Assembly: GCF_002814095.1 (NCBI RefSeq)
Contig: NZ_CP021916.1
Span: forward strand, 62,001 to 126,000
DNA from: Sagittula sp. P11
GTDB taxonomy: Bacteria; Pseudomonadota; Alphaproteobacteria; Rhodobacterales; Rhodobacteraceae
Direction: 5' to 3'
DNA: 64,000 nucleotides
The stretch's first letter is position 1. Each line of letters begins with the position of its first letter. This document shows positions 44,574 to 53,106 of this stretch, piece by piece. Position numbers and translations under genes: made by a program. The notes under the pieces were generated by a model. It did not search any database, was not told the DNA's origin, and saw nothing but the letters and a program-made list of their open reading frames with translations.

Positions 44574-45937
44574 ACGCTCTCCACAAAACCCGGGCAAGTC
44601 CATCTGGCAGCCAAGTCCTACGAGGGCGCTTTGCAGGATGTCGCAACGGCTCAGGACGCTGTCGCAGAACAACTGCGGACGTCGGAAGCTGCGACCGGAA
44701 AGGCCGAGAAGGCGCGAGATGATTATGAGACGGCCGAACGGGATCTAGCGGCAGCACAGGCGCTTCACCTCGCGACGAGATTGGAAGCAGGGTCGCCATG
44801 TCCGGTCTGCGGCGCAACCGAACATCCTGCGCCGGCGACTGGCGAGATCGGTAGTGCCGGCCTGGACAAGGCATTCCGAGAGTCACGAGAAGCATGGCTG
44901 GCCGCCGATCGCGAAGCCCGGCAAGCCGGCGAAGCACTGGTCGGCGTGCAAGCGACGCTTGACGAGCGACGGAAACGCTTGTCCACCCTTGAGCCGCCAG
45001 AGGCGCGTGCGGACGTCATCGCGGCGCAGATCGGTCGTGAGGACGCAGCACTCGCAGCGCTTGGTCCCCGGGTCGACATCCTTGCCGCGGAGGCCGGGAT
45101 TGAGGAACTGGGACGGCAGGTCGAGGAACTGGAGCGGAAACGCGATGAGTTGCGGGACAGCTTCGATGAGCGGCGGAACAAGGCTACTGAGGCCAAGGCG
45201 ACTCGCGACGGCAAGCTTGCCGAGGTGCCTGAGGACCTGCGCGATGTCACGGCGCTCGCGGCCACACTGAAGAAGGTGACCGAGTCGCTGGAGTCACTTC
45301 AGGCGGCGCGGATCGCGGCAGACAAAGCGCTGAAATCCGCGCGCGAAATGGCACTCGGCGCGGATAAGGATATTGAAAGCGCAAATAAGGCGCTCGTGGA
45401 CTGTAAGGCGCGCCATCAAAAGGCGGTTGAGGTCTTCCGGACGAGACTGGCTGGAGCTGGCCTCACAGCAGAGGCCTTTCAGTCTCTCAAGTCAGCCATC
45501 GAAACTCTCAATGAAGATAGAGAAACGGTCGAGACCTACCGGCGTGAGCACAAGAGTGCGTCTGATGCAGTCACAGATGCTACCTCTGCGATTGAAGGCA
45601 TGCCCCGGCCTGACATCGAAGCGCTGCGGGAAACGCACCAGACCCATGCTGAGGCACTCGGCAGGGTGACCGAAGAACGCATCGCCGCCCAGACCCGTGT
45701 CGATCATTTGGATCGGCTTAGAAAGGGGATTGAAGAGACGCTGCGCAAGCTTGACGAAGCCGAAGCGGCATCAGGCCCGCTGCGCGGACTAGCTGCGCTG
45801 GTGAACGGGCAGAACTCGCAAAGACTGACCCTGGAGACATTCGCGATAGGCGCGATGTTCGACCAGATTCTGGAAGCGGCAAACTTACGCTTCGGCCCAA
45901 TGACAAACTATTGACCTGCCCCCTGCCGGTCCTTCAT

Positions 45938-46810
45938 TCATAACGAGAGTCTGCAGGTTGGATTTGGGTATTCGGCTTCATCGTCTTGCGCAAGCGCGCC
46001 GGGCGCGGAGCCCTCAAATTGCTCAAGCGTCCGGCGCGCTTGTTGCGGCGTCTGGTTGGCCAGGGACGAATGCGGGCGGTCGGTATTGTAGTCGTAGCGC
46101 CAGAGCGCCAGCTTTCTCCGTGCGTCGTCCAGGCTGTCGAAGATCTCCTCGTTGAGCAACTCGTCCCGCAGGCTGCCGTTGAAGCTTTCGATGAACGCAT
46201 TCTGCTGGGGCTTACCCGGATCGATGTAGTGCCACGGCACGGTATTCTCATCGGCCCATTTCAGGATCACCCGACTGGTGAACTCTGTGCCGTTATCGCT
46301 GACAATGCAGCCGGGCTTGCCGTAGACCCGGATAAGGGCGCTGAGCTCCCGGGCAACCCTTGCCCCGGAGAGGCTGGTGTCCGCCACGAGGCACAGGCAT
46401 TCGCGCGTGCAATCGTCGATCACGGCGAGGATCCGAAACTTCCGCGAGGCACCGAAGCTGTCGGATACAAAGTCCAACGACCAGCGCGCGTTGACGCCCG
46501 CGGCCGATGGCATCGGGGTTCTTGTGCCACACGCTCGCTTGCGACCGCGCCGCCTTTTCACGGACAGCCCTTCCTCGCGGTAGATCCGGTAGAGCTTTTT
46601 GTGGTTCATGCTCATGCCCTTGCGCTCCAAAAGGACGCCAATCCGGCGGTAACCGAACCTGCGCCGCTTGGCGGCGATCTCCTGCATCTCCTTGCGGATA
46701 TCTGCGCAGTCCGGCGGGCGTTCTCGCCGGACTGTCTTGGGATCGACACCAACCAGCCTGCACGCCCGGCGCTGCGAGATGTCATGATCCCGCATCACCT
46801 GGAGCGCCGC
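45938..46810 (-). pseudogene. Outer IS transposase OrfB, main part
   Basis: The catalytic DDE part of an IS3-family Orf[14 protein letters not shown] (Asp), [13 protein letters not shown] (Asp) and [16 protein letters not shown] (Glu). The first 8-10 codons lie on the other side of the inner IS (48086-48109 region, TTLIKRRD). After removing the inner element and one CCGC, the frame reads [18 protein letters not shown] without a break. In the present state the start is lost. Confidence 0.88.
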
Positions 46811-46873
46811 TGACCTGCCACGGGATTTTTCCTCCACCGTCGATTAGAGTCCGGCCCAACCTGAGGACGGACA

Positions 46874-47140
46874 ATGAAGCGAACGAGATTCACGGACGAG
46901 CAGATCATCGGCATCCTGGCCGAGCATGAGGCCGGCGCGAAGTGCGCCGATCTATGCCGCAAGCACGGCATGTCGGAAGGCACCTTCTACAACTGGAAGG
47001 CCAAGTTCGGTGGCATGACGGTATCAGAGGCCAAGCGGCTGAAGGCGCTTGAGGATGAGAACGCCAAGTTGAAGAAGCTTCTGGCCGAACAGATGCTGGA
47101 TCTGGCGGCGATGAAGGATCTGGTTTCAAAAAAGTGGTAG
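46874..47140 (+). CDS. Inner IS transposase OrfA
   Basis: An 88-aa IS3-family DNA-binding subunit: [44 protein letters not shown] (helix-turn-helix), then a leucine zipper ([22 protein letters not shown]). It ends with an A6G run at 47128-47134 that can serve as a frameshift site to OrfB. Confidence 0.92.
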   Translation: MKRTRFTDEQIIGILAEHEAGAKCADLCRKHGMSEGTFYNWKAKFGGMTVSEAKRLKALEDENAKLKKLLAEQMLDLAAMKDLVSKKW

Positions 47141-48063
47141 GGCCCGCGGTGAAGCGCGAAGTCGTCGCCTATCTTCAGGCTGAGCATGGCCTGTCGGAAC
47201 GGCGGGCCTGCCACATCGTCGGCGCGGATCGCACGATGATCCGCTATCGATCTCAGCGCGCGCCGGACACGGTTCTGCGCGGCCGGTTGCGGGACCTGGC
47301 CAACGAGCGTCGGCGGTTCGGCTACCGGCGCCTGTTCGTGCTGCTGCGCCGCGAGGGCGAGCCCTCGGGGATCAATCGGATCTATCGGCTCTACCGCGAA
47401 GAAGGGCTGACGGTGCGCAAGCGGAAGGCGCGGCGCAAGGCGGTCGGAACGCGGGCACCGATCCTGGTCGAGGCGCGACCGAACGCCCGTTGGTCATTGG
47501 ATTTCGTCCATGACCAGTTCGCCAACGGCCAGCGCTTCCGCGTGCTCAACGTGGTCGACGACGTCACCCGGGAATGCCTGGCGGCGATCCCGGACACCTC
47601 GATCTCAGGGCGCCGTGTCGCGCGTGAACTGACGGCCCTGATCGAGCGCCGCGGCAAGCCCGGCATGATTGTCAGCGATAATGGGACGGAGCTGACCAGT
47701 AACGCGATCCTGCGGTGGTGTTCCGAGCACCGGGTCGAATGGCACTACATCGCGCCGGGCAAGCCGATGCAGAACGGTTTCGTCGAAAGCTTCAACGGCC
47801 GGATGCGCGACGAGCTGCTCAACGAGACCATGTTCCGCAATCTGGCCCATGCGCGGATCGTGATCGCAGCCTGGGCTACGGACTACAACACCGAGCGCCC
47901 CCATTCGGCCTTGGATTACCAGACCCCGGCTGCCTACGCGCGGACCCTGACCACCGCAATCGCCCGCCCCGCTGCGCGAGATGAAAGCTCCGCGCGCCGG
48001 GCGATTGCTCAACCTGCGCCAACCGGCGTAAACACTAACCGGGCTCCGGTCGTGGCTGGATGA
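47134..48063 (+). CDS. Inner IS transposase OrfB
   Basis: A 309-aa catalytic subunit with [15 protein letters not shown] (Asp), [13 protein letters not shown] (Asp) and [15 protein letters not shown] (Glu). It is full length and looks active. The GTG at 47134 overlaps the end of OrfA, and expression as an OrfAB fusion by -1 frameshift is likely. Confidence 0.92.
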   Translation: MVGPAVKREVVAYLQAEHGLSERRACHIVGADRTMIRYRSQRAPDTVLRGRLRDLANERRRFGYRRLFVLLRREGEPSGINRIYRLYREEGLTVRKRKARRKAVGTRAPILVEARPNARWSLDFVHDQFANGQRFRVLNVVDDVTRECLAAIPDTSISGRRVARELTALIERRGKPGMIVSDNGTELTSNAILRWCSEHRVEWHYIAPGKPMQNGFVESFNGRMRDELLNETMFRNLAHARIVIAAWATDYNTERPHSALDYQTPAAYARTLTTAIARPAARDESSARRAIAQPAPTGVNTNRAPVVAG

Positions 48064-48108
48064 AAGTTCAGTGGCAGGTCACCGCATCTCGCCGCTTGAT
48101 CAATGTCG

Positions 48109-48372
48109 TCAGTTCTTTCCCAGCAGGTCTTTCAACACGACGTTGTCGAGCATGGTGTCGGCCAACAGGCGTTTGAGTTTAGCATTCTCGTCTTCGAGGG
48201 CCTTCAGCCTTGCCGCCTCGGACACTTCCATCCCGCCATATTTGGACTTGAGCTTGTAGAATGTCGCTGTGCTCAGCCCGTGCCTGCGGCATACCTCCGC
48301 TGTCGGCATCCCTGCTTCCTGTTCCTTGATCATCCCGATGATCTGCGCCTCGGTGAAACGGCTCTTTCGCAT
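48109..48372 (-). CDS. Outer IS transposase OrfA
   Basis: An 87-aa OrfA: RFTEAQIIGMIKEQEAGMPTAEVCRRHGLSTATFYKLKSKYGGM and a leucine zipper ([21 protein letters not shown]). It is intact, but its partner OrfB is split by the inner IS, so the outer element cannot move by itself. Confidence 0.9.
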   Translation of the reverse strand: MRKSRFTEAQIIGMIKEQEAGMPTAEVCRRHGLSTATFYKLKSKYGGMEVSEAARLKALEDENAKLKRLLADTMLDNVVLKDLLGKN

Positions 48373-48856
48373 GTGTCTGCTCCTTCAGAGTTGGCGCAGA
48401 CTCTACATTACGGTGAGGGATTTCGCGGGGGGCAGGTCACTATCAGTATAGTCTTGAGCGCGAGATGGAGAATGGAGGGCGAGGTAAGCGAGGCCTTGGA
48501 ACACAGGTGTTTGACGCGCACACCGGGAAATCACGCGCTACAAGCACACTCTCAGGCGGCGAGACGTTCATTGCAGCACTCGCTCTCGCACTGGGTCTTG
48601 CCGACGTGGTCGAAGCGGCGAGCGGCAAGGTCCGGCTCGACACGATTTTTATCGACGAAGGGTTTGGAAGCCTCGACACCGAAAACGGGTCCGGCACGCT
48701 CGACCAAGTCCTACAGGTCCTCAACTCTATCGTCCGACAGAACCGTGCGGTGGGTCTGATTTCGCATGTACCGCTCGTCCAGGAGGCGATCCCAAACGGC
48801 TTCTATGTCAGAAAAGGGATGTCTGGGAGTAGTATTGAGGAAAGGGGAGTGGTCTG

Positions 48857-49159
48857 ATGGTTCCTCGTTGGTTTCGACGGCGAGCTCATTCGCGGCGCTT
48901 GCCAAATGGTGGCACTACCGACGTTCGAGAAAGCTGGGTCTTACTGTCTTCTTCGAATGCAAAGCGCCAGCGCAGTTTCCGGCATCAGTGCCCCATATGC
49001 GGTGCAGACGTGGTCACGGTCCGTATGCCCAATGGTGGCAGCGCTCATTTTGAGGGCGCGAAGGGATTGTATAGGATCAAGCACCCATGTTTGCATGTTG
49101 GCGAAGGTTTGAGCCGAGTGCGTGACACGAACACGCCTGACCTCTTCGAAAACTGGTGA
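48857..49159 (+). CDS. Small zinc-ribbon-like protein of the island
   Basis: A 100-aa basic protein. The first 40 residues are Arg-rich (VPRWFRRRAHSRRLPNGG), then comes a Cys/His cluster CPICGADVVTVRMPNGGSAHFEGAKGLYRIKHPCLH that could bind one zinc (CxxC ... H ... H-x-C-x-H). ATG 48857 overlaps the sbcC stop (TGATG), so it is a genuine member of the operon. The family is not recognised. It may be a nucleic-acid-binding adaptor of the SbcCD-TerB machinery. Confidence 0.65.
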   Translation: MVPRWFRRRAHSRRLPNGGTTDVRESWVLLSSSNAKRQRSFRHQCPICGADVVTVRMPNGGSAHFEGAKGLYRIKHPCLHVGEGLSRVRDTNTPDLFENW

Positions 49160-49272
49160 AATGTGCACCCCCACTGGGGATTCGATTGTTCTAGCAGAGA
49201 AAAATCGCCTAGAGGTTGAGAGGCGGGCGCCGTTCTCTTGAGATCGAACTGGCCAGTTAGGAGATTTTATTG

Positions 49273-51801
49273 ATGAGTCTTGTATGGAAGGTTTTTCGCG
49301 TTACATTTTTTTTAGCGATTTATTTCTTTGCTGCTTTGTTAATTATTGCACTTGCATTGCAGTCATGGTCGGACGGCAGCCAAGTTCTTTTTGCATTGGG
49401 AGCGCCCATCTGTTTGGTTTGGTGGCAAGAAAGGCGGCGATCTAGAAAAATTGCCGCTACAAATGGCGGCGCAAAGAGTTCGGAAACAACAGAAACGAAT
49501 TCAGCGCTGGTAGCGCCTCCAAATGCATATGAAAAACGTGTCGAGCGTGAACGCGAACGAACTCGCGAAGCCAATGTTTCCAGAGCATCGGCTGCGACTC
49601 AAGCCTATTCCCCACCGAAGCAGGACTACGCTGAGATCGTTCGCGCTGGAAAGTCTGCGGCGCCAGCTCTTGCGGCAGCCGCTGAAAGAAAACAATCTGG
49701 GCGAGTTGCATCGAGCAGGTCGTCCCGAACAAAGAAAAGCGGGTGGGTCCCCTCTAGCGAAACAGCTAGCGTCGCCGGTCGCAACATCGGCGGGATGGTC
49801 TATGTTGGCACGCCTCCCTTGCTGAACTCTTACGGGTATCGCGACAAATGCCGAGCCTATATCGATCCATCCCTGCCGGTCGCGCGCTCGGGCAGGGACA
49901 AGGCTGGCGATGGCATGCCGTATTGGCCCGGATACTCGGATATCTCACCCCAGTGTCGAGCAACCTACTTGGAGTGGTTGGCAACTGGGCGAAGCGACGC
50001 CTCCTATAACCCCGGCTACATGTTCCTGTACTTCTACGGGCTGGAGCGTCGCTTCTTCGTCGATCAGTCGAACGAAGATGCAAAGGAGATCGTCCAGGAA
50101 GTTCGGCGGCTGCAGTCACTCTACCCTGATAACCATTCCGTCAGGCGGTATTTGGGCGAGTTCCTCGATATCGCAATGATTGCCGAAACCGACCTTGACG
50201 CTATCGAGCCGATTTTCGAGAAGCAGGGCTGGGAACTTCCGTTCTCACTCAAATACGCAATCGGAGCCCAGATCGACAAAGGCGAGAACCTGACGGCTGA
50301 CTGGTTGCTGAGTTGGTTCATCTGCCATCCGGAAACAAATCTGAGAACTCCCGCGACGCGGTGCCGTGACGAGTTCGCCGCTCTTTTCCGTATGCGGTTT
50401 GATCGGCGTTTTCCTGATGGGCTCAAAGTGACAAAACCCCGGAAATCACTCACGGCATCCTATCGCGCCGCCTCCAGCGAGTTTCAGGGGTCTGCCAACC
50501 CAACCGTTGATGGCAAGCCGGTCCCGGATATTTCCGGCCTGCGCAAACCGGTCGAGATTGCCCAGGAGTTGGCTGACGAGGTGATGAACGATCTCGACAA
50601 GCTCAGTCGCTTCTTGGGCCGAAATCCTGATGGTCGCGGAAGCGTTGAAGCGCATGCCTTGCTGCCTTCTGAACTGTGGGATGCCTTCCCATCAGAGGAA
50701 ATGGACCACTTGAAATCTTGGGCAAGCGATATTGTCGATCGGGGGGGATTGGTGCCGCTTGAGGAGGTGATCGGGCGTCTGGAGGGAGAAACGAACGAGA
50801 AGATCGGGAAACGGCAAATGACTGGAGCCGCCGACGCGCTCGCGCGCCTCGGTTTCGGTCTGGCACCCGACCCTCGGTTTGCTCTCCGGTCGCCCAAGGC
50901 GGAGGAGCCCGTTGTGCTTTTTAGTCTGGGTGAACCCATCGAAAGACTGGAGGAAGTTTCCGACAGCTATCGAAGCGCCTTGATCGAATTGGCACTTGGG
51001 TCGTTCGTCGCCCATGCGGATGGTCGCATCGCGGAGCCTGAACGCAGGGCGTTGGAAGATCAGGTTTCTGCCGCGACCCTCAGCGATCAGGAACGCCGCA
51101 GGCTGCGTGCAAACCTTGAATGGTTCCTAGCCGTGCCACCGGACATGGCGCTTCTGCGACGGAAACTGAAGGAGGTGGGCCAAGACAACCAGGCCGCCAT
51201 GCGGGCAGCGCTGGTTGGTGCAGCACATGCCGATGGCATTATTCACTCCGACGAAGTCGCAAGCATCGAGAAAGTCTACAAGGCTTTGGGCCTTGATCCT
51301 GCGCTGGCCTACTCGGACCTGCATGCTGGCGAAGTTTCGGATGGTCCCCGCACTGTTCGTGCGTCGCAACCAGGTCGCCCGGGCGAAGCGATACCCGAGC
51401 TTGAAAAAGCCAGCGGACCCAAACTCGACGCGTCGCGGATCGCAGCAATCCGTTCGGACACTGAGCGCGTGTCGTCTGTCCTTGGGCAGATTTTCGACGT
51501 CGAAGAGGAAGAAAGTGGTGCGTCCGGGCCCGCCAGCCAAAGCCAGCTGGCGGGGCTTGACTCGAAACACGGCGCCCTTGTCCTCGAACTAGTTACTCGT
51601 GAGCATTGGTCTGAAACGGAGTTCGAGACGATCTGCGCCTCGCATGGCTTGATGGCGTCCGGGGCACTGGAAGTCGTGAATGAATGGGCTTTTGAGACCT
51701 ACGATGAAGCGCTTCTCGACGAGTATGATGGATATGACGTGTCTCCGGAGATTGCGGAGGCGGTAAAAGAAAAGATGAGTGCGGAGGGCAGGGATGTCTA
51801 A
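49273..51801 (+). CDS. Membrane-anchored TerB-N/TerB/TerB-C protein
   Basis: An 842-aa protein. Two hydrophobic segments (about residues 5-30 and 38-52) anchor it. A charged low-complexity linker reaches to about 160. TerB-N follows (about 165-400: GGMVYVGTPPLLNSYG, DPSLPVARSG, PYWPGYSDISPQCRATYLEWLATGR, FLYFYGLERRFFVD). A TerB domain (about 570-690) has two metal-site-like motifs, AHADGRIAEPE and AHADGIIHSDE. TerB-C (about 740-842) ends LLDEYDGYDVSPEIAEAVKEKM. TerB proteins take part in tellurite and stress/phage-related complexes. AGGAG before ATG 49273 supports the start. It is coupled to the next gene. Confidence 0.88.
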   Translation: MSLVWKVFRVTFFLAIYFFAALLIIALALQSWSDGSQVLFALGAPICLVWWQERRRSRKIAATNGGAKSSETTETNSALVAPPNAYEKRVERERERTREANVSRASAATQAYSPPKQDYAEIVRAGKSAAPALAAAAERKQSGRVASSRSSRTKKSGWVPSSETASVAGRNIGGMVYVGTPPLLNSYGYRDKCRAYIDPSLPVARSGRDKAGDGMPYWPGYSDISPQCRATYLEWLATGRSDASYNPGYMFLYFYGLERRFFVDQSNEDAKEIVQEVRRLQSLYPDNHSVRRYLGEFLDIAMIAETDLDAIEPIFEKQGWELPFSLKYAIGAQIDKGENLTADWLLSWFICHPETNLRTPATRCRDEFAALFRMRFDRRFPDGLKVTKPRKSLTASYRAASSEFQGSANPTVDGKPVPDISGLRKPVEIAQELADEVMNDLDKLSRFLGRNPDGRGSVEAHALLPSELWDAFPSEEMDHLKSWASDIVDRGGLVPLEEVIGRLEGETNEKIGKRQMTGAADALARLGFGLAPDPRFALRSPKAEEPVVLFSLGEPIERLEEVSDSYRSALIELALGSFVAHADGRIAEPERRALEDQVSAATLSDQERRRLRANLEWFLAVPPDMALLRRKLKEVGQDNQAAMRAALVGAAHADGIIHSDEVASIEKVYKALGLDPALAYSDLHAGEVSDGPRTVRASQPGRPGEAIPELEKASGPKLDASRIAAIRSDTERVSSVLGQIFDVEEEESGASGPASQSQLAGLDSKHGALVLELVTREHWSETEFETICASHGLMASGALEVVNEWAFETYDEALLDEYDGYDVSPEIAEAVKEKMSAEGRDV

Positions 51802-53101
51802 GTTGAAACCACGTGAACGCGATGCAATCGTACAGGCGCTTCGGGCCGGGGTCGTGCCCAAGCTCGGTTTGCGCCATATTCAGGTTGGCCGCGTCCGGGA
51901 GATTGAAGAGCTCGTCAAGGACATGGACCGGATATCAGATGGCGGATCGGCGATCCGGTTCATCATCGGGGAATACGGATCGGGCAAGACGTTCTTCATG
52001 AACCTGATTCGCCTCGTGGCCTTGGAGAAAGGCCTGGTCGTGATGTTCGCGGATCTGGCGCCGGATCGCCGCATTCACGCGACCGGCGGACAAGCTCGGG
52101 GGCTTTATGCGGAGATGGCCCGAAACCTCTCGACGCGGACAAAGCCCGATGGCGGGGCATTGGCCAGCGTGGTGGAACGGTTTGTCAGCCAAGCTCACCG
52201 AGATGCTGAAGAACGGGATTTGCCCACTGGGACCGTCATTCGTGAACGCCTTGGCCACTTTGAAGAACTTACCGGAGGGTTTGAGTTCGCCGAAGTCATC
52301 CGTCGATATTGGGAAGGCCATGAGACCGGCGACGACGAGTTGAAATCCGCAGCCCTGAGATGGCTGCGCGGCGAGTTCGCGACACGCACCGACGCGCGCA
52401 AAGCGCTTGGTGTGCGAACGATCATCGACGACGCCAGTGTCTATGACCATCTGAAGCTTATGTCGGCATTTGTGTGCGAGGCCGGTTACAAAGGCTTGCT
52501 CGTCGGCCTCGACGAGATGGTGAACCTCTACAAGCTCACCTCGTCGCAGGCCCGCAATGCAAACTATGAACAGATCCTCCGGATCCTGAACGATGTGCTG
52601 CAGGGTAGCGCCGAGAACCTCGGATTTCTCATGGGTGGAACCCCGGAGTTTCTGATGAACACCCGTCGTGGGCTCTATAGCTACGAAGCCCTTCAGTCGC
52701 GTTTGGCCGAAAATACCTTCGCGCGAGACGGATTGGTCGACCTTTCAGGACCGGTTGTCCGGCTCGCCAGCCTGACCCCTGAAGACCTTTTCGTACTTCT
52801 GGCCAATGTCCGGCGGATCATGCAGGACGATGCCAGTGTTCTGCCGGACGCCGCACTCGAGGCATTCATGGCGCATTGCTCGGACCGGATCGGTGAAGCT
52901 TACTTCCGCACCCCGCGCAATACGGTGACGGCCTTCGTGAACCTGCTTTCCGTGCTCGAGCAAAACCCCGGTGTCGAGTGGAGCGATCTGATCGAAAAGA
53001 TCGAAGTCTCCGAAGACCTCGGCGAAGACATGACCGAGGTAGACGAGTCGACTGGTGCCCAAGACCCCGGTGACGATGATCTGATCAGCTTCAAGCTCTG
53101 A
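51794..53101 (+). CDS. brxD: BrxD-like (DUF2791) ATP-binding protein
   Basis: A 435-aa P-loop ATPase. Walker A GEYGSGKT is at 59-66, and Walker B LLVGLDEM has D240-E241. Other family signatures are PRERDAIVQALRAGVVPKLGLRHIQVGR at the start and NYEQILRILNDVLQGS, LGFLMGGTPEFLMNTRRGLYSYEALQSRL in the second half. This is the DUF2791/BrxD family found in BREX type 2/3-like loci beside BrxHI. The ATG at 51794 overlaps the TerB gene end by eight bases. The acidic C-terminal tail (VDESTGAQDPGDDD) is unusual. No PglZ, PglX or BrxC is encoded in the window. Confidence 0.85.
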   Translation: MSKLKPRERDAIVQALRAGVVPKLGLRHIQVGRVREIEELVKDMDRISDGGSAIRFIIGEYGSGKTFFMNLIRLVALEKGLVVMFADLAPDRRIHATGGQARGLYAEMARNLSTRTKPDGGALASVVERFVSQAHRDAEERDLPTGTVIRERLGHFEELTGGFEFAEVIRRYWEGHETGDDELKSAALRWLRGEFATRTDARKALGVRTIIDDASVYDHLKLMSAFVCEAGYKGLLVGLDEMVNLYKLTSSQARNANYEQILRILNDVLQGSAENLGFLMGGTPEFLMNTRRGLYSYEALQSRLAENTFARDGLVDLSGPVVRLASLTPEDLFVLLANVRRIMQDDASVLPDAALEAFMAHCSDRIGEAYFRTPRNTVTAFVNLLSVLEQNPGVEWSDLIEKIEVSEDLGEDMTEVDESTGAQDPGDDDLISFKL

Positions 53102-53106
53102 CGCCG

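Larger units (their letters stand above)
43374..44603 (+). mobile_element. IS3-family insertion sequence in sbcC
   Basis: A 1.23-kb IS with ends GACTTGCCCGG (43374-43384) and CCGGGCAAGTC (44590-44600). The similarity extends inward to GTGGAGAG/CTCTCCAC. CTG at 43371-43373 and 44604-44606 is the likely 3-bp target duplication, because removing one copy restores the sbcC frame (AQ-LAAK). By strict TG...CA ends the borders would be 43372-44602. It encodes OrfA and OrfB with an A7G slippery site. Confidence 0.85.
46811..48081 (+). mobile_element. IS3-family element nested inside the outer IS
   Basis: A 1271-bp IS with ends TGACCTGCCAC (46811) and GTGGCAGGTCA (48081), flanked by the 4-bp duplication CCGC (46807-46810 and 48082-48085). 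It is on the opposite strand to the outer IS and carries its own intact OrfA and OrfB. The nearly shared terminal sequence TGACCTGCC shows both belong to the same subgroup. Confidence 0.92.
45912..48439 (-). mobile_element. IS3-family (IS407-like) element in sbcC, itself interrupted
   Basis: The outer IS has ends TGACCTGCCCCC (from 45912) and GGGGGCAGGTCA (to 48439), and a 4-bp target duplication CTAT at 45908-45911 and 48440-48443. Four-base duplications are typical of the IS407 subgroup. Without the inner IS and its duplicated CCGC it is 1253 bp long. Its transposase genes lie on the minus strand. Excision restores the sbcC frame TN-YQYSLE. Confidence 0.9.
42135..48857 (+). pseudogene. sbcC: SbcC/Rad50-like ATPase, broken by three IS elements
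   Basis: Exons are 42135-43373, 44607-45911 and 48444-48857. Removing the IS DNA with one target copy each time leaves an open frame of 985 residues, normal for SbcC. The first part has Walker A GQTGSGKS (35-42) and the Q-loop QIVLLPQGRFEKFL. The second has the coiled coil and zinc hook CPVC (SPCPVCGATEHPA). The third has the ABC signature LSGGE and Walker B IFIDEGFGSLD. The untouched ends suggest the insertions are recent. No functional SbcC can be made here. The upstream piece still encodes an ATPase head without hook. Confidence 0.93.
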
